Assembly: GCA_017613055.1 (NCBI GenBank)
Contig: JAGAES010000064.1
Coordinates: 1-35,428, forward strand
Reading direction: 5' to 3'
Origin: Lachnospiraceae bacterium
GTDB lineage: Bacteria; Bacillota_A; Clostridia; Lachnospirales; Lachnospiraceae
DNA: 35,428 bases
Shown: one piece after another, positions 7,379-14,667 of the stretch
Position numbering within the stretch: position 1 is the stretch's first letter
Layout: each line of letters opens with the position of its first letter
Translations under genes and position numbers: made by a program
The notes under the pieces: model-generated
What the model was told of the DNA's origin: nothing
Database searches by the model: none
The model's input: the letters and a program-made list of their open reading frames with translations, nothing else

Positions 7379-8448
7379 AATGTCTTCTCCTTCCGTCTCG
7401 AAAGCAGGGCATCATATACGGCAATTGCCGCGGCCGCCTCCACAACAGGCACCGCGCGCGGCACAATACAAGGGTCGTGCCTTCCCTGAACCGTCAGCTC
7501 CGTCACCTGTCCGGTCGCAAGATTCACGCTCTGCTGCGCTTTCGCAATCGAGGGCGTCGGTTTAATCGCTACGGCAAATGTGACGGGCATCCCGTTCGTA
7601 ATCCCGCCGAGAATGCCTCCGCAATGGTTTGTTTCGGTCTTCACGGTTCCGTCCGCCATCGTAAAGCGGTCGTTATTCTCGCTTCCGAGCATCTCTGCTG
7701 CGGCAAATCCCGCACCGAACCCGATTCCTTTCACCGCGGGAATTCCGAATATGATTTGCGCAATCCGGTTCTCCATTCCGTCAAACATCGGATCCCCGAG
7801 TCCCGCGGGAAGCCCGAGCACCGCACAGTCGATGATGCCGCCGACCGAATCACCGTCCGCTTTGACTTCGGCGATTCTTGCCTGCATCTTTTCGCCCTGC
7901 ACATCACTCACTGTCGGAAAAGCCTTACCGGTAACCGCTTCTGTAAGCTCTCCTTCGTCCTTCACGCCGCCGATCGCCGCAATCCTTGCAATCACGCGGA
8001 TGCCTTCTTTTTCAAGTAATTGCTTGCAGATGCCTCCCGCAATGCAAAGGGGTGCAGTAAGCCGGCCTGAGAAATGACCGCCGCCGGCAGCATCCTGCTT
8101 TCCGTTATATTTGATATACGCTGTATAATCCGCATGTCCGGGGCGCGGAACCGTCTTCAGATTCGCATAATCCTGCGAACGGGTATCGGTATTTCGGATA
8201 ATTGCCGTAATCGGCGTCCCGCACGTCATATTCTCCACAAGGCCGCTCAGAAATTCCGGCTTGTCGGCTTCCCTGCGGGCGGTCGAGTAAGCGTTCTGCC
8301 CGGGCGCGCGGCGGGACAGAAACGCTTCGAGCGCCTCGAGATCCACGCGCTCGCCTGCGGGAATGCCTTCCAGCGTCATTCCGATGGCCGGCGAATGCGA
8401 CTGCCCGAATATGGTTACGCGTATGTTTTCTCCGTAAGTACTGCCCAT
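7375..8448 (-). CDS. aroC: Chorismate synthase
   Basis: The 357-residue enzyme removes phosphate from EPSP to make chorismate, using reduced FMN that is not consumed. Visible motifs are STYGENIRVTIFGQSHS at the N-terminus with the catalytic His18, RRAPGQ near 46-51, and the GGGHFSGRLTA segment near 122-132, all standard for the family. The ATG at 8448 is chosen because the protein then begins with the conserved MGSTYG; GGAGG lies 7 nt upstream. The frame is open upstream into aroA, but that extension has no family match. It overlaps the aroA stop by one base (TGATG) and the pheA start by four, so translational coupling is likely. Confidence 0.96.
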   Translation of the reverse strand: MGSTYGENIRVTIFGQSHSPAIGMTLEGIPAGERVDLEALEAFLSRRAPGQNAYSTARREADKPEFLSGLVENMTCGTPITAIIRNTDTRSQDYANLKTVPRPGHADYTAYIKYNGKQDAAGGGHFSGRLTAPLCIAGGICKQLLEKEGIRVIARIAAIGGVKDEGELTEAVTGKAFPTVSDVQGEKMQARIAEVKADGDSVGGIIDCAVLGLPAGLGDPMFDGMENRIAQIIFGIPAVKGIGFGAGFAAAEMLGSENNDRFTMADGTVKTETNHCGGILGGITNGMPVTFAVAIKPTPSIAKAQQSVNLATGQVTELTVQGRHDPCIVPRAVPVVEAAAAIAVYDALLSRRKEKTF

Positions 8449-9713
8449 CACAATACCTCCATTTGTTCGAAGTCCTCGAAGAATGCGGGATAGGATTTGG
8501 CGACGCATGCTGCGTCTTCGATCGTAACGTCCGCTTCGCAGATGCCTGCTGCCACGGCTGCTGCCATCGCAATCCGGTGATCGTTCACGGGGTTCACCGT
8601 TCCGCCTGTCAGGCGGGTTCTACCGTAGATAATCAGTCCGTCTTCAGTTTCCGTAACGTCTCCGTCGAGTGCCGTAAGCATTGCCGCGGTGGACCTAAGG
8701 CGGTCCGATTCCTTAAAGCGGAGCCGTTCCGCGTGGACGATTCTCGTTTCGCCCTTCGCGCCTGCCGCAAGGACGCTGATTACCGGAACAAGATCCGGAA
8801 TTCCGGAAGCATCCACCGTGAAGCCCCGAAGCGGGCCGTTTTTAACAAGGATTCCGTCCTTTTGTACGGTTACTTCGGCTCCGAAGCTTCGAAGAACCGA
8901 AAGGATTTTCATATCGCCCTGCGCGGTATCCGAGGAAAGTCCTTTTACAAGGATTCCTTTTTCGGAGAATGCCCCTGCGCAAAGGAAAAACGCCGCATTC
9001 GACCAGTCCCGCTCAACGATAATATGCTCTTTTACCTGATAGGTCTGGCCGCCGGGAACCGTATATTCCTGCCCGCTTTTCGTAAAGCGGATGCCGGCTT
9101 CCGTGACGGCTTTCTCCGTCATTGTAATATACGAAGCAGACTCGGTTCTTCCGGTAATTCTTATCGTGCTGTTTTCCTTAAGAAGCGGAAGTGCGAAGAG
9201 AAGCCCCGAGATAAACTGCGACGAAACGTCTCCGGGAATCTTGTAAAGTCCTCCCGAAAGCTGCCCCGAGCAGTGTAATTCCGCACCTTCCTGCCGGATC
9301 TCCGCGCCGTGCTTTGTAAGCGCTTCGATCAATTCGCCGTGCGGACGGTCCGGTAATTTTCCTTCCATGGAGAATGCGACCGAAACCCCGAGTGCCGCGG
9401 CAACCGGCAACAGAAAACGAAGCGTGGAGCCGCTTTCGCCGCAGGGAAGAAGCTTTTCTTTGCTCCCTTCGGCTCTGCATTCAGATAAGTTTACGGGAGT
9501 AACCCGGATGCCTTCCTCAGCCTTTGTAAACCGTGCTCCGAGCGCCGTAAGGCAGTCCATCGTCGCCTGAATATCCTTCGAAATCCCGTCGCATTCGATT
9601 ACGGACGGCAGGTCCGACAAAGCGGCACAAATCAATTGTCTGTGGGCAGCGGATTTCGATGCGGGAATCGTTACCGACCCGCTCCGAGCGCCCGCCCGAA
9701 CCGTTTTATTCAT
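8448..9713 (-). CDS. aroA: 3-phosphoshikimate 1-carboxyvinyltransferase (EPSP synthase)
   Basis: The 421-residue enzyme joins PEP to shikimate-3-phosphate to form EPSP and is the target of glyphosate in sensitive classes. The N-terminal PASKSAAHR supplies the catalytic Lys and Ser; CGESGSTLRFLLP is the PEP-binding loop variant seen in clostridia; SGIPDLVPV carries the catalytic Asp; ERLRFKESDR carries the Glu/Lys/Arg cluster; NDHRIAMA is the C-terminal signature. The two-domain inside-out barrel length is normal. The start ATG overlaps the end of aroB by 8 nt. Glyphosate class cannot be assigned safely from inspection. Confidence 0.95.
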   Translation of the reverse strand: MNKTVRAGARSGSVTIPASKSAAHRQLICAALSDLPSVIECDGISKDIQATMDCLTALGARFTKAEEGIRVTPVNLSECRAEGSKEKLLPCGESGSTLRFLLPVAAALGVSVAFSMEGKLPDRPHGELIEALTKHGAEIRQEGAELHCSGQLSGGLYKIPGDVSSQFISGLLFALPLLKENSTIRITGRTESASYITMTEKAVTEAGIRFTKSGQEYTVPGGQTYQVKEHIIVERDWSNAAFFLCAGAFSEKGILVKGLSSDTAQGDMKILSVLRSFGAEVTVQKDGILVKNGPLRGFTVDASGIPDLVPVISVLAAGAKGETRIVHAERLRFKESDRLRSTAAMLTALDGDVTETEDGLIIYGRTRLTGGTVNPVNDHRIAMAAAVAAGICEADVTIEDAACVAKSYPAFFEDFEQMEVL

Positions 9714-10770
9714 GCGCTCCGCCCTTTCTGAGCCAGTCCGGAAACTCCGTCGCCGGAATCGTATGTACCGTGCACTTTCCGATTGCTTCCGGTATTACAA
9801 GGCGCATTGATGCGCCGGTATTCTTCTTGTCGCTTCCGGCCGCTGCTGCCAGTTCCGTTACGGAGTACGGCGGGAATTCGGTCGGAAGGCCGTATTTTTG
9901 AATCAGAGCGGTCACATTTTCCGCGGTTTCCGGGCTGCAGAGCCCGTACTTTGCGGATGCACGCGCAATTGCCGCCATTCCGATGGCAACGCCCTGTCCG
10001 TGCGGGATGCGATAATCACTGCAGGCCTCGACGGCATGCCCGATCGTGTGCCCGAGGTTTAAAAGCATGCGCTGTCCGCGGTCGAATTCGTCCGCTTCGA
10101 CATAGTCGCGCTTAATCGAAACACACCGCTCGATAATCTCTTCATATTGGCTGCAGACGGGCTTCGAGGCAAGTTTCGAGAACAGTTCCATACCGTCCAA
10201 AACGCCGTATTTGATGATTTCCGCGCAACCGTTTTTGTATTCTTCTTCGGGAAGCGTCCGGAGCGTATCCGGGTCGCAGAGAACAAGCACCGGCTGGTAA
10301 AACGCGCCGGCCTGATTCTTCCCGTTCGGAAGATCCACCGCGGTCTTTCCGCCGACCGAAGAGTCGACCGCCGCAAGAAGCGTGGTCGGAACCTGTACGA
10401 ACGGAATGCCCCTGCGGTACGTCGCCGCGGCAAATCCCGCAAGATCCCCGACAACTCCGCCGCCGAGTGCGACCAGAAGGTCATCCCTTGTGAGTCCCGC
10501 GTCGCAAAGTTTCGTAAGAAGCTCGCCGTAAACCGTCAGATTCTTGCTTTCTTCCCCGTTCGGAAAGACGAATCGGTCCGTAACGTATCCGGCTTTTGCA
10601 AGGCTTTCTGCGACAATATCTCCGTAAAGCGGATACACGTTGTCGTCGGAGACAATCATCACCCGCTTCGCATCGGAAACCGCGCCGATCTGCTTCCCGA
10701 TTTCGGGGAGCAATCCGCGTCCGATCCGCACTTCATAGCCTTTGCCGGCCTTTACGGTTACGGTTTTCAC
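9706..10770 (-). CDS. aroB: 3-dehydroquinate synthase
   Basis: The 354-residue NAD- and metal-dependent enzyme cyclises DAHP to 3-dehydroquinate, the second shikimate step. Motifs seen: GGGVVGDLAGFAAATYRRG for NAD, VPTTLLAAVDSSVGGKTAVDLPNGKN for substrate and phosphate, and metal ligands in AEIIKYG, LNLGHTIGHAVE and HGQGVAIGM. The start is GTG inside a GTGA overlap with the tyrA stop, with GGAGG about 10 nt upstream. The length is typical. It is translationally coupled on both sides. Confidence 0.96.
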   Translation of the reverse strand: MKTVTVKAGKGYEVRIGRGLLPEIGKQIGAVSDAKRVMIVSDDNVYPLYGDIVAESLAKAGYVTDRFVFPNGEESKNLTVYGELLTKLCDAGLTRDDLLVALGGGVVGDLAGFAAATYRRGIPFVQVPTTLLAAVDSSVGGKTAVDLPNGKNQAGAFYQPVLVLCDPDTLRTLPEEEYKNGCAEIIKYGVLDGMELFSKLASKPVCSQYEEIIERCVSIKRDYVEADEFDRGQRMLLNLGHTIGHAVEACSDYRIPHGQGVAIGMAAIARASAKYGLCSPETAENVTALIQKYGLPTEFPPYSVTELAAAAGSDKKNTGASMRLVIPEAIGKCTVHTIPATEFPDWLRKGGAHE

Positions 10771-11600
10771 TTTCCGTCTACCTCCTCTTTCCGTCTGCGG
10801 CCCTCGTCCAAAAGCCGCTTCATCGTCTCCCGGTCGTCCGTCTCAAGGGCGTCCCGGTATTCTTTCATATGTGCCATCAGCGTATCGATTTCGCTGATTA
10901 AGTTTTCCTTGTTATCGAAGAAAAGCTGCGTCCACATCTCCGGATTCAGCCACGCAACGCGTGTCAGATCCTTGTAGCTTCCGGCCGACATTCCGGTGTG
11001 AATCTTCGCGGTTTCGCTCTTCACGTATGCATTCGACACCACGTGCGCAAGCTGTGAGGAAAATGCGATGACTTTGTCGTGTGTTTCGGCCGTCGTTACG
11101 GTAATGCTTCCGAATCCGGCCGGTTTCAGTAACGTTTTGACCCGGTCGAGAAATGTGATGTCGTCATTCTTCGAAGGAACGAGTACCATCGGTGCGCCGA
11201 CGTACAGATCCCCGCGGGAATACTTAAATCCCGAGAACTGCGTGCCGGCCATCGGATGCCCGCCGATATAAGTGAAGCCGTACTTCTCGGCAAGCGCAAA
11301 GCCCCTGTCCACAATGTTTCCTTTCGTTCCGCAGCAGTCGATAACGACCGGATTCTTCCCGAATACCGGACCCTTCTCTTCCATATAATGAACGGCTGCC
11401 TCCGGATAGGTGCAGATCAGAATCAGGTCACACCCTGGGATCGTTTCGTCCGTCAGTTCTTCGGAAACCGCGCCGTCCAGTTTTGCGAACGAGAAAATCG
11501 TTGCATTTGTGTCAAATGCCGCTACCGTATGGCCCGCGGCATGGTAAGCCTTGGCAAAAGAGCCTCCGATCAGCCCGAGGCCCACAATTCCGACCTTCAT
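10767..11600 (-). CDS. tyrA: Prephenate dehydrogenase
   Basis: The 277-residue enzyme oxidises and decarboxylates prephenate to 4-hydroxyphenylpyruvate, the tyrosine branch. The N-terminal GIVGLGLIGGSFA is the NAD(P) Rossmann loop; DCCGTKG, GGHPMAGTQFSG and SSQLAH are the substrate-site motifs, including the catalytic His in HPMAG. There is no C-terminal ACT domain, so tyrosine feedback must act differently or at the DAHP synthase. The start overlaps the aroF stop as ATGA, and its stop overlaps the aroB GTG. Whether it prefers prephenate or arogenate cannot be read. Confidence 0.93.
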   Translation of the reverse strand: MKVGIVGLGLIGGSFAKAYHAAGHTVAAFDTNATIFSFAKLDGAVSEELTDETIPGCDLILICTYPEAAVHYMEEKGPVFGKNPVVIDCCGTKGNIVDRGFALAEKYGFTYIGGHPMAGTQFSGFKYSRGDLYVGAPMVLVPSKNDDITFLDRVKTLLKPAGFGSITVTTAETHDKVIAFSSQLAHVVSNAYVKSETAKIHTGMSAGSYKDLTRVAWLNPEMWTQLFFDNKENLISEIDTLMAHMKEYRDALETDDRETMKRLLDEGRRRKEEVDGK

Positions 11601-12598
11601 CTTACGGCCTCCCGTACTGCGTAAACCTTCTTCGCAAGCGCGTCAAATTCTTCCGGACGGATTGACTGCGCGCCGTCGCAAAGCGCATGCGGCGGGTCGT
11701 TGTGAACCTCAATCAACAGACCGTCACAGCCGCTCGCAGCCGCGGCAAGCGCCATCGGAGGAACCATTCTGGCCATACCCGTTGCGTGGCTCGGATCAAC
11801 AACTACCGGCAGATGCGTCAGCTCGTGAAGCATCGGAACCGCGGAAAGGTCTAACGTATTTCTCAGGTAATCGCTGTAGGAACGGATGCCGCGCTCGCAG
11901 AGGATTACGTTCTCGTTGCCGCTTGCCATAATATACTCGGCGCTCATCAGGAGCTCTTTAAGCGTCCCCGCAAGACCCCGTTTCAGAAGAATCGGCTTGC
12001 CGGTATGGCCGAGTTCTCTTAGTAAATCAAAGTTTTGCGTGTTACGCGCACCGACCTGAAGCACGTCCACATCCTCGAAAAGAGGCAGGTCGGAAGCGTT
12101 CATGATTTCCGTAACAATCGGAAGCCCCGTCTCCTGTCTCGCAATCTTCAAAAGTTCGATTCCTTCTGCCTTCAGTCCCTGGAAATCATAGGGCGAAGTA
12201 CGCGGTTTGAACGCGCCGCCTCGAAGCATATGCGCTCCGGAAGCCTTTACGGCCTTGGCGATGCCGACAATCTGCTCTTCGGATTCCACTGAGCACGGGC
12301 CGGCAATCAGGCAGAAGTTTCCGCCGCCGATTTTGACCCCGCCGACATCGATTACGGTATCCTCGGGATGGAATTTGCGGTTTGCGCACTTAAAGGTTTC
12401 GGTCACACGCTTGACGGCTTCCACAATATCAAGGCTCGCCACAAGGTCCGAATCCACCTTGCTGGTATCGCCGATCAGACCGAGCACGGTCTGGAATTCT
12501 CCTTCCGATACATGCACGCCGAGTCCGAGGCTCTTGAACCAGTCAATCAGCTGTGCCTCGCGTTCCGTATCTACATGGGGCTTTAATACGACTATCAT
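11597..12598 (-). CDS. aroF: DAHP synthase (3-deoxy-7-phosphoheptulonate synthase), type I-beta with N-terminal regulatory domain
   Basis: The 333-residue enzyme condenses PEP and erythrose-4-phosphate, the entry step to aromatic amino acids. Residues 1-70 form a ferredoxin-like domain ([20 protein letters not shown] start), which in Thermotoga-type enzymes mediates feedback inhibition. The barrel follows with [51 protein letters not shown] and [16 protein letters not shown], covering the PEP, phosphate and metal sites. GGAGG lies 8 nt before the ATG. It is the first enzyme gene of the operon and its leader contains a terminator hairpin. The symbol aroF is used as in other Firmicutes; aroG or aroA(G) are also in use for this subtype. 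Confidence 0.94.
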   Translation of the reverse strand: MIVVLKPHVDTEREAQLIDWFKSLGLGVHVSEGEFQTVLGLIGDTSKVDSDLVASLDIVEAVKRVTETFKCANRKFHPEDTVIDVGGVKIGGGNFCLIAGPCSVESEEQIVGIAKAVKASGAHMLRGGAFKPRTSPYDFQGLKAEGIELLKIARQETGLPIVTEIMNASDLPLFEDVDVLQVGARNTQNFDLLRELGHTGKPILLKRGLAGTLKELLMSAEYIMASGNENVILCERGIRSYSDYLRNTLDLSAVPMLHELTHLPVVVDPSHATGMARMVPPMALAAAASGCDGLLIEVHNDPPHALCDGAQSIRPEEFDALAKKVYAVREAVR

Positions 12599-12669
12599 TT
12601 TCTTATCCTCCGAATTACCTGTATGATTAAAAATGCGGCCCAGGTTAATCTGTGCCGCAAAGGTTTCAT
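12595..12669 (-). CDS. Possible 24-codon leader ORF overlapping the aroF start
   Basis: From ATG at 12669 a frame of 24 codons runs through the attenuator hairpin and ends at a TGA that overlaps the aroF ATG (ATGA), the same junction style as the rest of the operon. It encodes a basic, hydrophobic peptide (beginning MKPLRHRLTW) with one Trp codon at the 3' arm of the hairpin and one Phe codon in the T tract; there is no Tyr codon. The Shine-Dalgarno match upstream is poor (only GAG), so translation is uncertain. It may be chance. Confidence 0.25.
   Translation of the reverse strand: MKPLRHRLTWAAFLIIQVIRRIRK
12629..12659 (-). terminator. Transcription attenuator in the aro operon leader
   Basis: Read on the minus strand: TGCGGC, one A.G mismatch, CAG, loop ATTAAC, CTG, GCCGCA, then TTTTTAAT. 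This is a complete intrinsic terminator. Its T run ends 30 nt before the aroF ATG, leaving no room for a promoter in between, so aro operon transcripts must read through it. An upstream segment TGCGGT (minus strand of 12692-12697) can pair with the terminator arm GCCGCA with one G-U pair, a possible anti-terminator. Confidence 0.75.
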
Positions 12670-12705
12670 GATCTTACTCACAAACGATTACACCGCAAAC
12701 TAACC

Positions 12706-12740
12706 TTACCATAAAAGTCGGTAAAGGAAAAGTAATACCA
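12706..12740 (-). promoter_or_regulatory. Candidate extended -10 promoter and operator-like dyad before aroF
   Basis: On the minus strand TGG-TATTAC (12740-12732) is an extended -10; the -35 region is poor. The expected start is near 12725, giving a leader of about 126 nt. Directly after it lies the dyad TTACC-N9-GGTAA (12706-12724), where a repressor could block transcription. A similar TTACC-N10-GGTAA dyad follows the promoter of the neighbouring XRE gene (13447-13466). Confidence 0.4.
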
Positions 12741-12769
12741 GTAAAAATATGCGGTAAATCTTGCTTTTT

Positions 12770-13405
12770 TCATGAAAGAGGTTCCTTTTCTCTTGTTACT
12801 ATGGTGGTATAGCCGCCTGCGCGGTGCATCGCGGCCTTCTTGCCCTGCTCAATCGAGTCCCGAAGAATCGTCAGATCCGGAGCAATGTTGTCCGGGCATA
12901 CAAGCTCTCCTGTTTCCAGCTCCATTTCGTAGCTCTCAAGCACCGCACGCGCAATGTTGACGCGCGATTTCATGCTGAGATGGCAATGTGCCGTGAACAT
13001 CTGAAGAAGCGAATACCAGGGGCTTCCGTGGCGTCCCGCGGTCACATAAAGAAGCTCTCTCTTCTCGCCGGGCGTCATGTTCGCAACAAAGTTCATAAGC
13101 GCTTTCCCAATCGCGTCGTCCGGGTCTTCCGGCGCGACTCCGTCGAAATACTCCGGGAACAGATACGCAAGATAATACGGAAGCGGATTCAATCCGAGCG
13201 TGCGGAACCACTCGCATCCGGTGAAGAGATCCGGCGAGGTGACGCCGTTTTCCCAGTTCTGCACCGTTTTCACGGAGATCCCGAGCGCTCCGGCTATCTC
13301 CGCCTGCGTCTTGCCCGCGTCCGCGCGCGAACTGGACCAGACCTGCGCAAACCGCTTGCGCCGCTCTGCCTGATCTTCCGCTTTCATTACGCTCTCGTTC
13401 TCCAT
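12770..13405 (-). CDS. XRE-family helix-turn-helix regulator
   Basis: The 211-residue protein has an N-terminal helix-turn-helix at about 20-72 (KTQAEIAGALGISVKTVQNWENG, then P-D) of the XRE/Cro type. The rest is a helical domain I do not recognise, with TPGEKRELLYVTAGRHGSPWYSLLQMF in its centre. The ATG at 13405 is chosen because GGTGAT lies upstream and a strong promoter is placed correctly; the longer frame up to 13555 would run through that promoter. It sits directly upstream of the aro operon on the same strand with no terminator after its stop except the aro attenuator, so read-through into aro is possible. Its target genes are unknown; autoregulation or control of aro is inference from the shared dyad. 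Confidence 0.8.
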   Translation of the reverse strand: MENESVMKAEDQAERRKRFAQVWSSSRADAGKTQAEIAGALGISVKTVQNWENGVTSPDLFTGCEWFRTLGLNPLPYYLAYLFPEYFDGVAPEDPDDAIGKALMNFVANMTPGEKRELLYVTAGRHGSPWYSLLQMFTAHCHLSMKSRVNIARAVLESYEMELETGELVCPDNIAPDLTILRDSIEQGKKAAMHRAGGYTTIVTREKEPLS

Positions 13406-13486
13406 CGATATCACCTTTTCGCTTATGGGAAAATTCTTACTTGCAATTACCCTCTGTACATGGTAACATATTTCTTGATTGGCATC

Positions 13487-13515
13487 ATTATAGGTTTGAA
13501 GAACTGCTTTGTCAA
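13487..13515 (-). promoter_or_regulatory. Perfect-consensus sigma-A promoter for the XRE regulator
   Basis: On the minus strand TTGACA and TATAAT match the consensus at all twelve positions with a 17-bp spacer. The start site is expected near 13480, leaving a leader of about 75 nt before the ATG at 13405. Confidence 0.9.
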
Positions 13516-13518
13516 GAC

Positions 13519-13541
13519 AAATGTGACGCTTTTTCACATTT
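13519..13541. repeat. Perfect inverted repeat upstream of the XRE promoter
   Basis: AAATGTGA and TCACATTT are perfect 8-bp arms around a 7-nt spacer, in the divergent region between the XRE gene and degV and only 4 bp from the XRE -35. It looks like an operator. The half-site resembles the CRP/FNR half-site TGTGA, but CRP uses a 6-nt spacer, so the binder is unknown. Confidence 0.6.
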
Positions 13542-13600
13542 TCCGAAGATAACACTACCGGTCATTGACACCATCCTTGTGGAGAGAGGAACTCTTTATT

Positions 13601-14479
13601 ATGTATCTTATCAGTTGCTGCTCAACCGTTGATTTTTCGGCCGAACACCTTGCTTCGCGCGGAATCCGCTGTATTTCCTTTCATTATGAACTGGACGGCG
13701 TTGCTTATGCGGACGATTTCGGTAAGACCGTTCCGTTCGCGGACTTTTATGAAGCGATGCGAAACGGCGCGGACACGAAGACAAGCCAAATTAATATCAA
13801 TGAATACTATGATTACTTCAAGGGTATGCTTTCGGAGGGGTATGACGTCCTGCACGTGGCATTTTCCAGCGGGCTTTCCGGCTCAATCAACAGCGCACAG
13901 AATGCTGCGGCCATGTTAAAAGACGAGTTTCCGGAGCGGACCATCTGCATTATCGATTCGGTCAACGCCTCTGCGGGGCACGGTTTGCTTGTGGACATTG
14001 CCGCCGATCTTAAGGCCGAGGGACTGTCTCTTTCGGAGGCCGCCAAGCGGCTTGAAGCCGAGGTTTTGCATGCGCAGGCTTGGTTTTTCACGACAACACT
14101 CAAGTATTTCATCCGCGGCGGACGGATTTCGAAAGCAGCGGGACTGATCGGCGAGACGCTCGGCATCTGCCCTCTTCTGACCATCAATTCCGAAGGAAAG
14201 CTTGTTCCGATGGAGAAAATCCGCACCAAGAAGAAGGTTGAACTGGCGCTTGTGGACAAATTCGCCGAGCTCGCGGACTCCGGCACGGATTACGACGGCC
14301 CCTGCCACATCTGCCATTCCGACTGCATCGAAGACGCGCAGGCCGTCATTGCAATGATTGAGGCGCGTTTCCCGAAGCTGAGAGGGAAGGTTCAGCTTCA
14401 CGAGGTCGGTACCATTATCGGAAGCCACACCGGTCCGGGTACCGTCGGTCTGTTCTTCCACGGAAAAGAAAAAGCTTAA
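13601..14479 (+). CDS. DegV family protein (fatty-acid binding)
   Basis: The 292-residue protein belongs to the DegV/FakB fold, whose members bind a fatty acid and in many Firmicutes present it to the kinase FakA for phospholipid synthesis. Visible features: the N-terminal CCSTVDFS segment, where many relatives have D-S-T; FSSGLSGSINSA near residue 88; DSVNASAGHGLLV; KYFIRGGRISK; and HTGPGTVGLFF near the C-terminus. The ATG at 13601 has GAGAGGA upstream and starts at the family-typical position. It stands alone on the plus strand, opposite to its neighbours, with no clear promoter in the 195-nt divergent gap, and ends before a strong terminator. Confidence 0.9.
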   Translation: MYLISCCSTVDFSAEHLASRGIRCISFHYELDGVAYADDFGKTVPFADFYEAMRNGADTKTSQININEYYDYFKGMLSEGYDVLHVAFSSGLSGSINSAQNAAAMLKDEFPERTICIIDSVNASAGHGLLVDIAADLKAEGLSLSEAAKRLEAEVLHAQAWFFTTTLKYFIRGGRISKAAGLIGETLGICPLLTINSEGKLVPMEKIRTKKKVELALVDKFAELADSGTDYDGPCHICHSDCIEDAQAVIAMIEARFPKLRGKVQLHEVGTIIGSHTGPGTVGLFFHGKEKA

Positions 14480-14501
14480 ACAGCATATAAGATAAAAAAT
14501 C

Positions 14502-14530
14502 AGGGGCTGCCGCATGATGCGACAGCCCCT
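14502..14530. terminator. Bidirectional terminator between degV and tRNA-Arg
   Basis: A 13-bp stem (AGGGGCTGCCGCA with TGCGACAGCCCCT, one mismatch) with loop TGA. On the minus strand it is followed by TGATTTTTTATC, a good U tract ending the tRNA transcript; on the plus strand only TTTCGCG follows. Confidence 0.85.
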
Positions 14531-14534
14531 TTCG

Positions 14535-14608
14535 CGTCCACGAGGGGATTTGAACCTCCGACCTACCGCTTAGGAGGCGGTCGCTCTATCCTGCTGAGCT
14601 ACGTGGAC
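14535..14608 (-). tRNA. tRNA-Arg (anticodon CCT)
   Basis: The 74-nt gene folds as a standard cloverleaf: acceptor GTCCACG/CGTGGAC with G discriminator, D arm with AGCTCAGCAGGATAGAGC, anticodon stem ACCGC/GCGGT around loop CTCCTAA, and T arm with GTTCAAATC. Anticodon CCT reads AGG. The 3' CCA is not encoded. It lies downstream of the DUF3881 gene with no clear promoter, so it may be processed from that transcript. Confidence 0.96.
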
Positions 14609-14667
14609 ATATAGAATCAACGCCGTCCGGAATTCCGGATATGCGTGATACACTAATTTTACCGGTC

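Noticed and set aside
12599..12769. T-box riboswitch upstream of aroF
   Set aside because: I could not find the conserved T-box sequence or a specifier stem; the leader after the likely start site is also short for a T-box.
13519..13541. CRP-type binding site
   Set aside because: Half-sites match TGTGA/TCACA, but the spacer is 7 rather than 6 nt and a CRP-cAMP system is not expected in this group.
14626..14639. Palindrome TCCGGAATTCCGGA between DUF3881 and tRNA-Arg, considered as a terminator
   Set aside because: No loop and no T run follow it on either strand; it may be a processing or chance feature.
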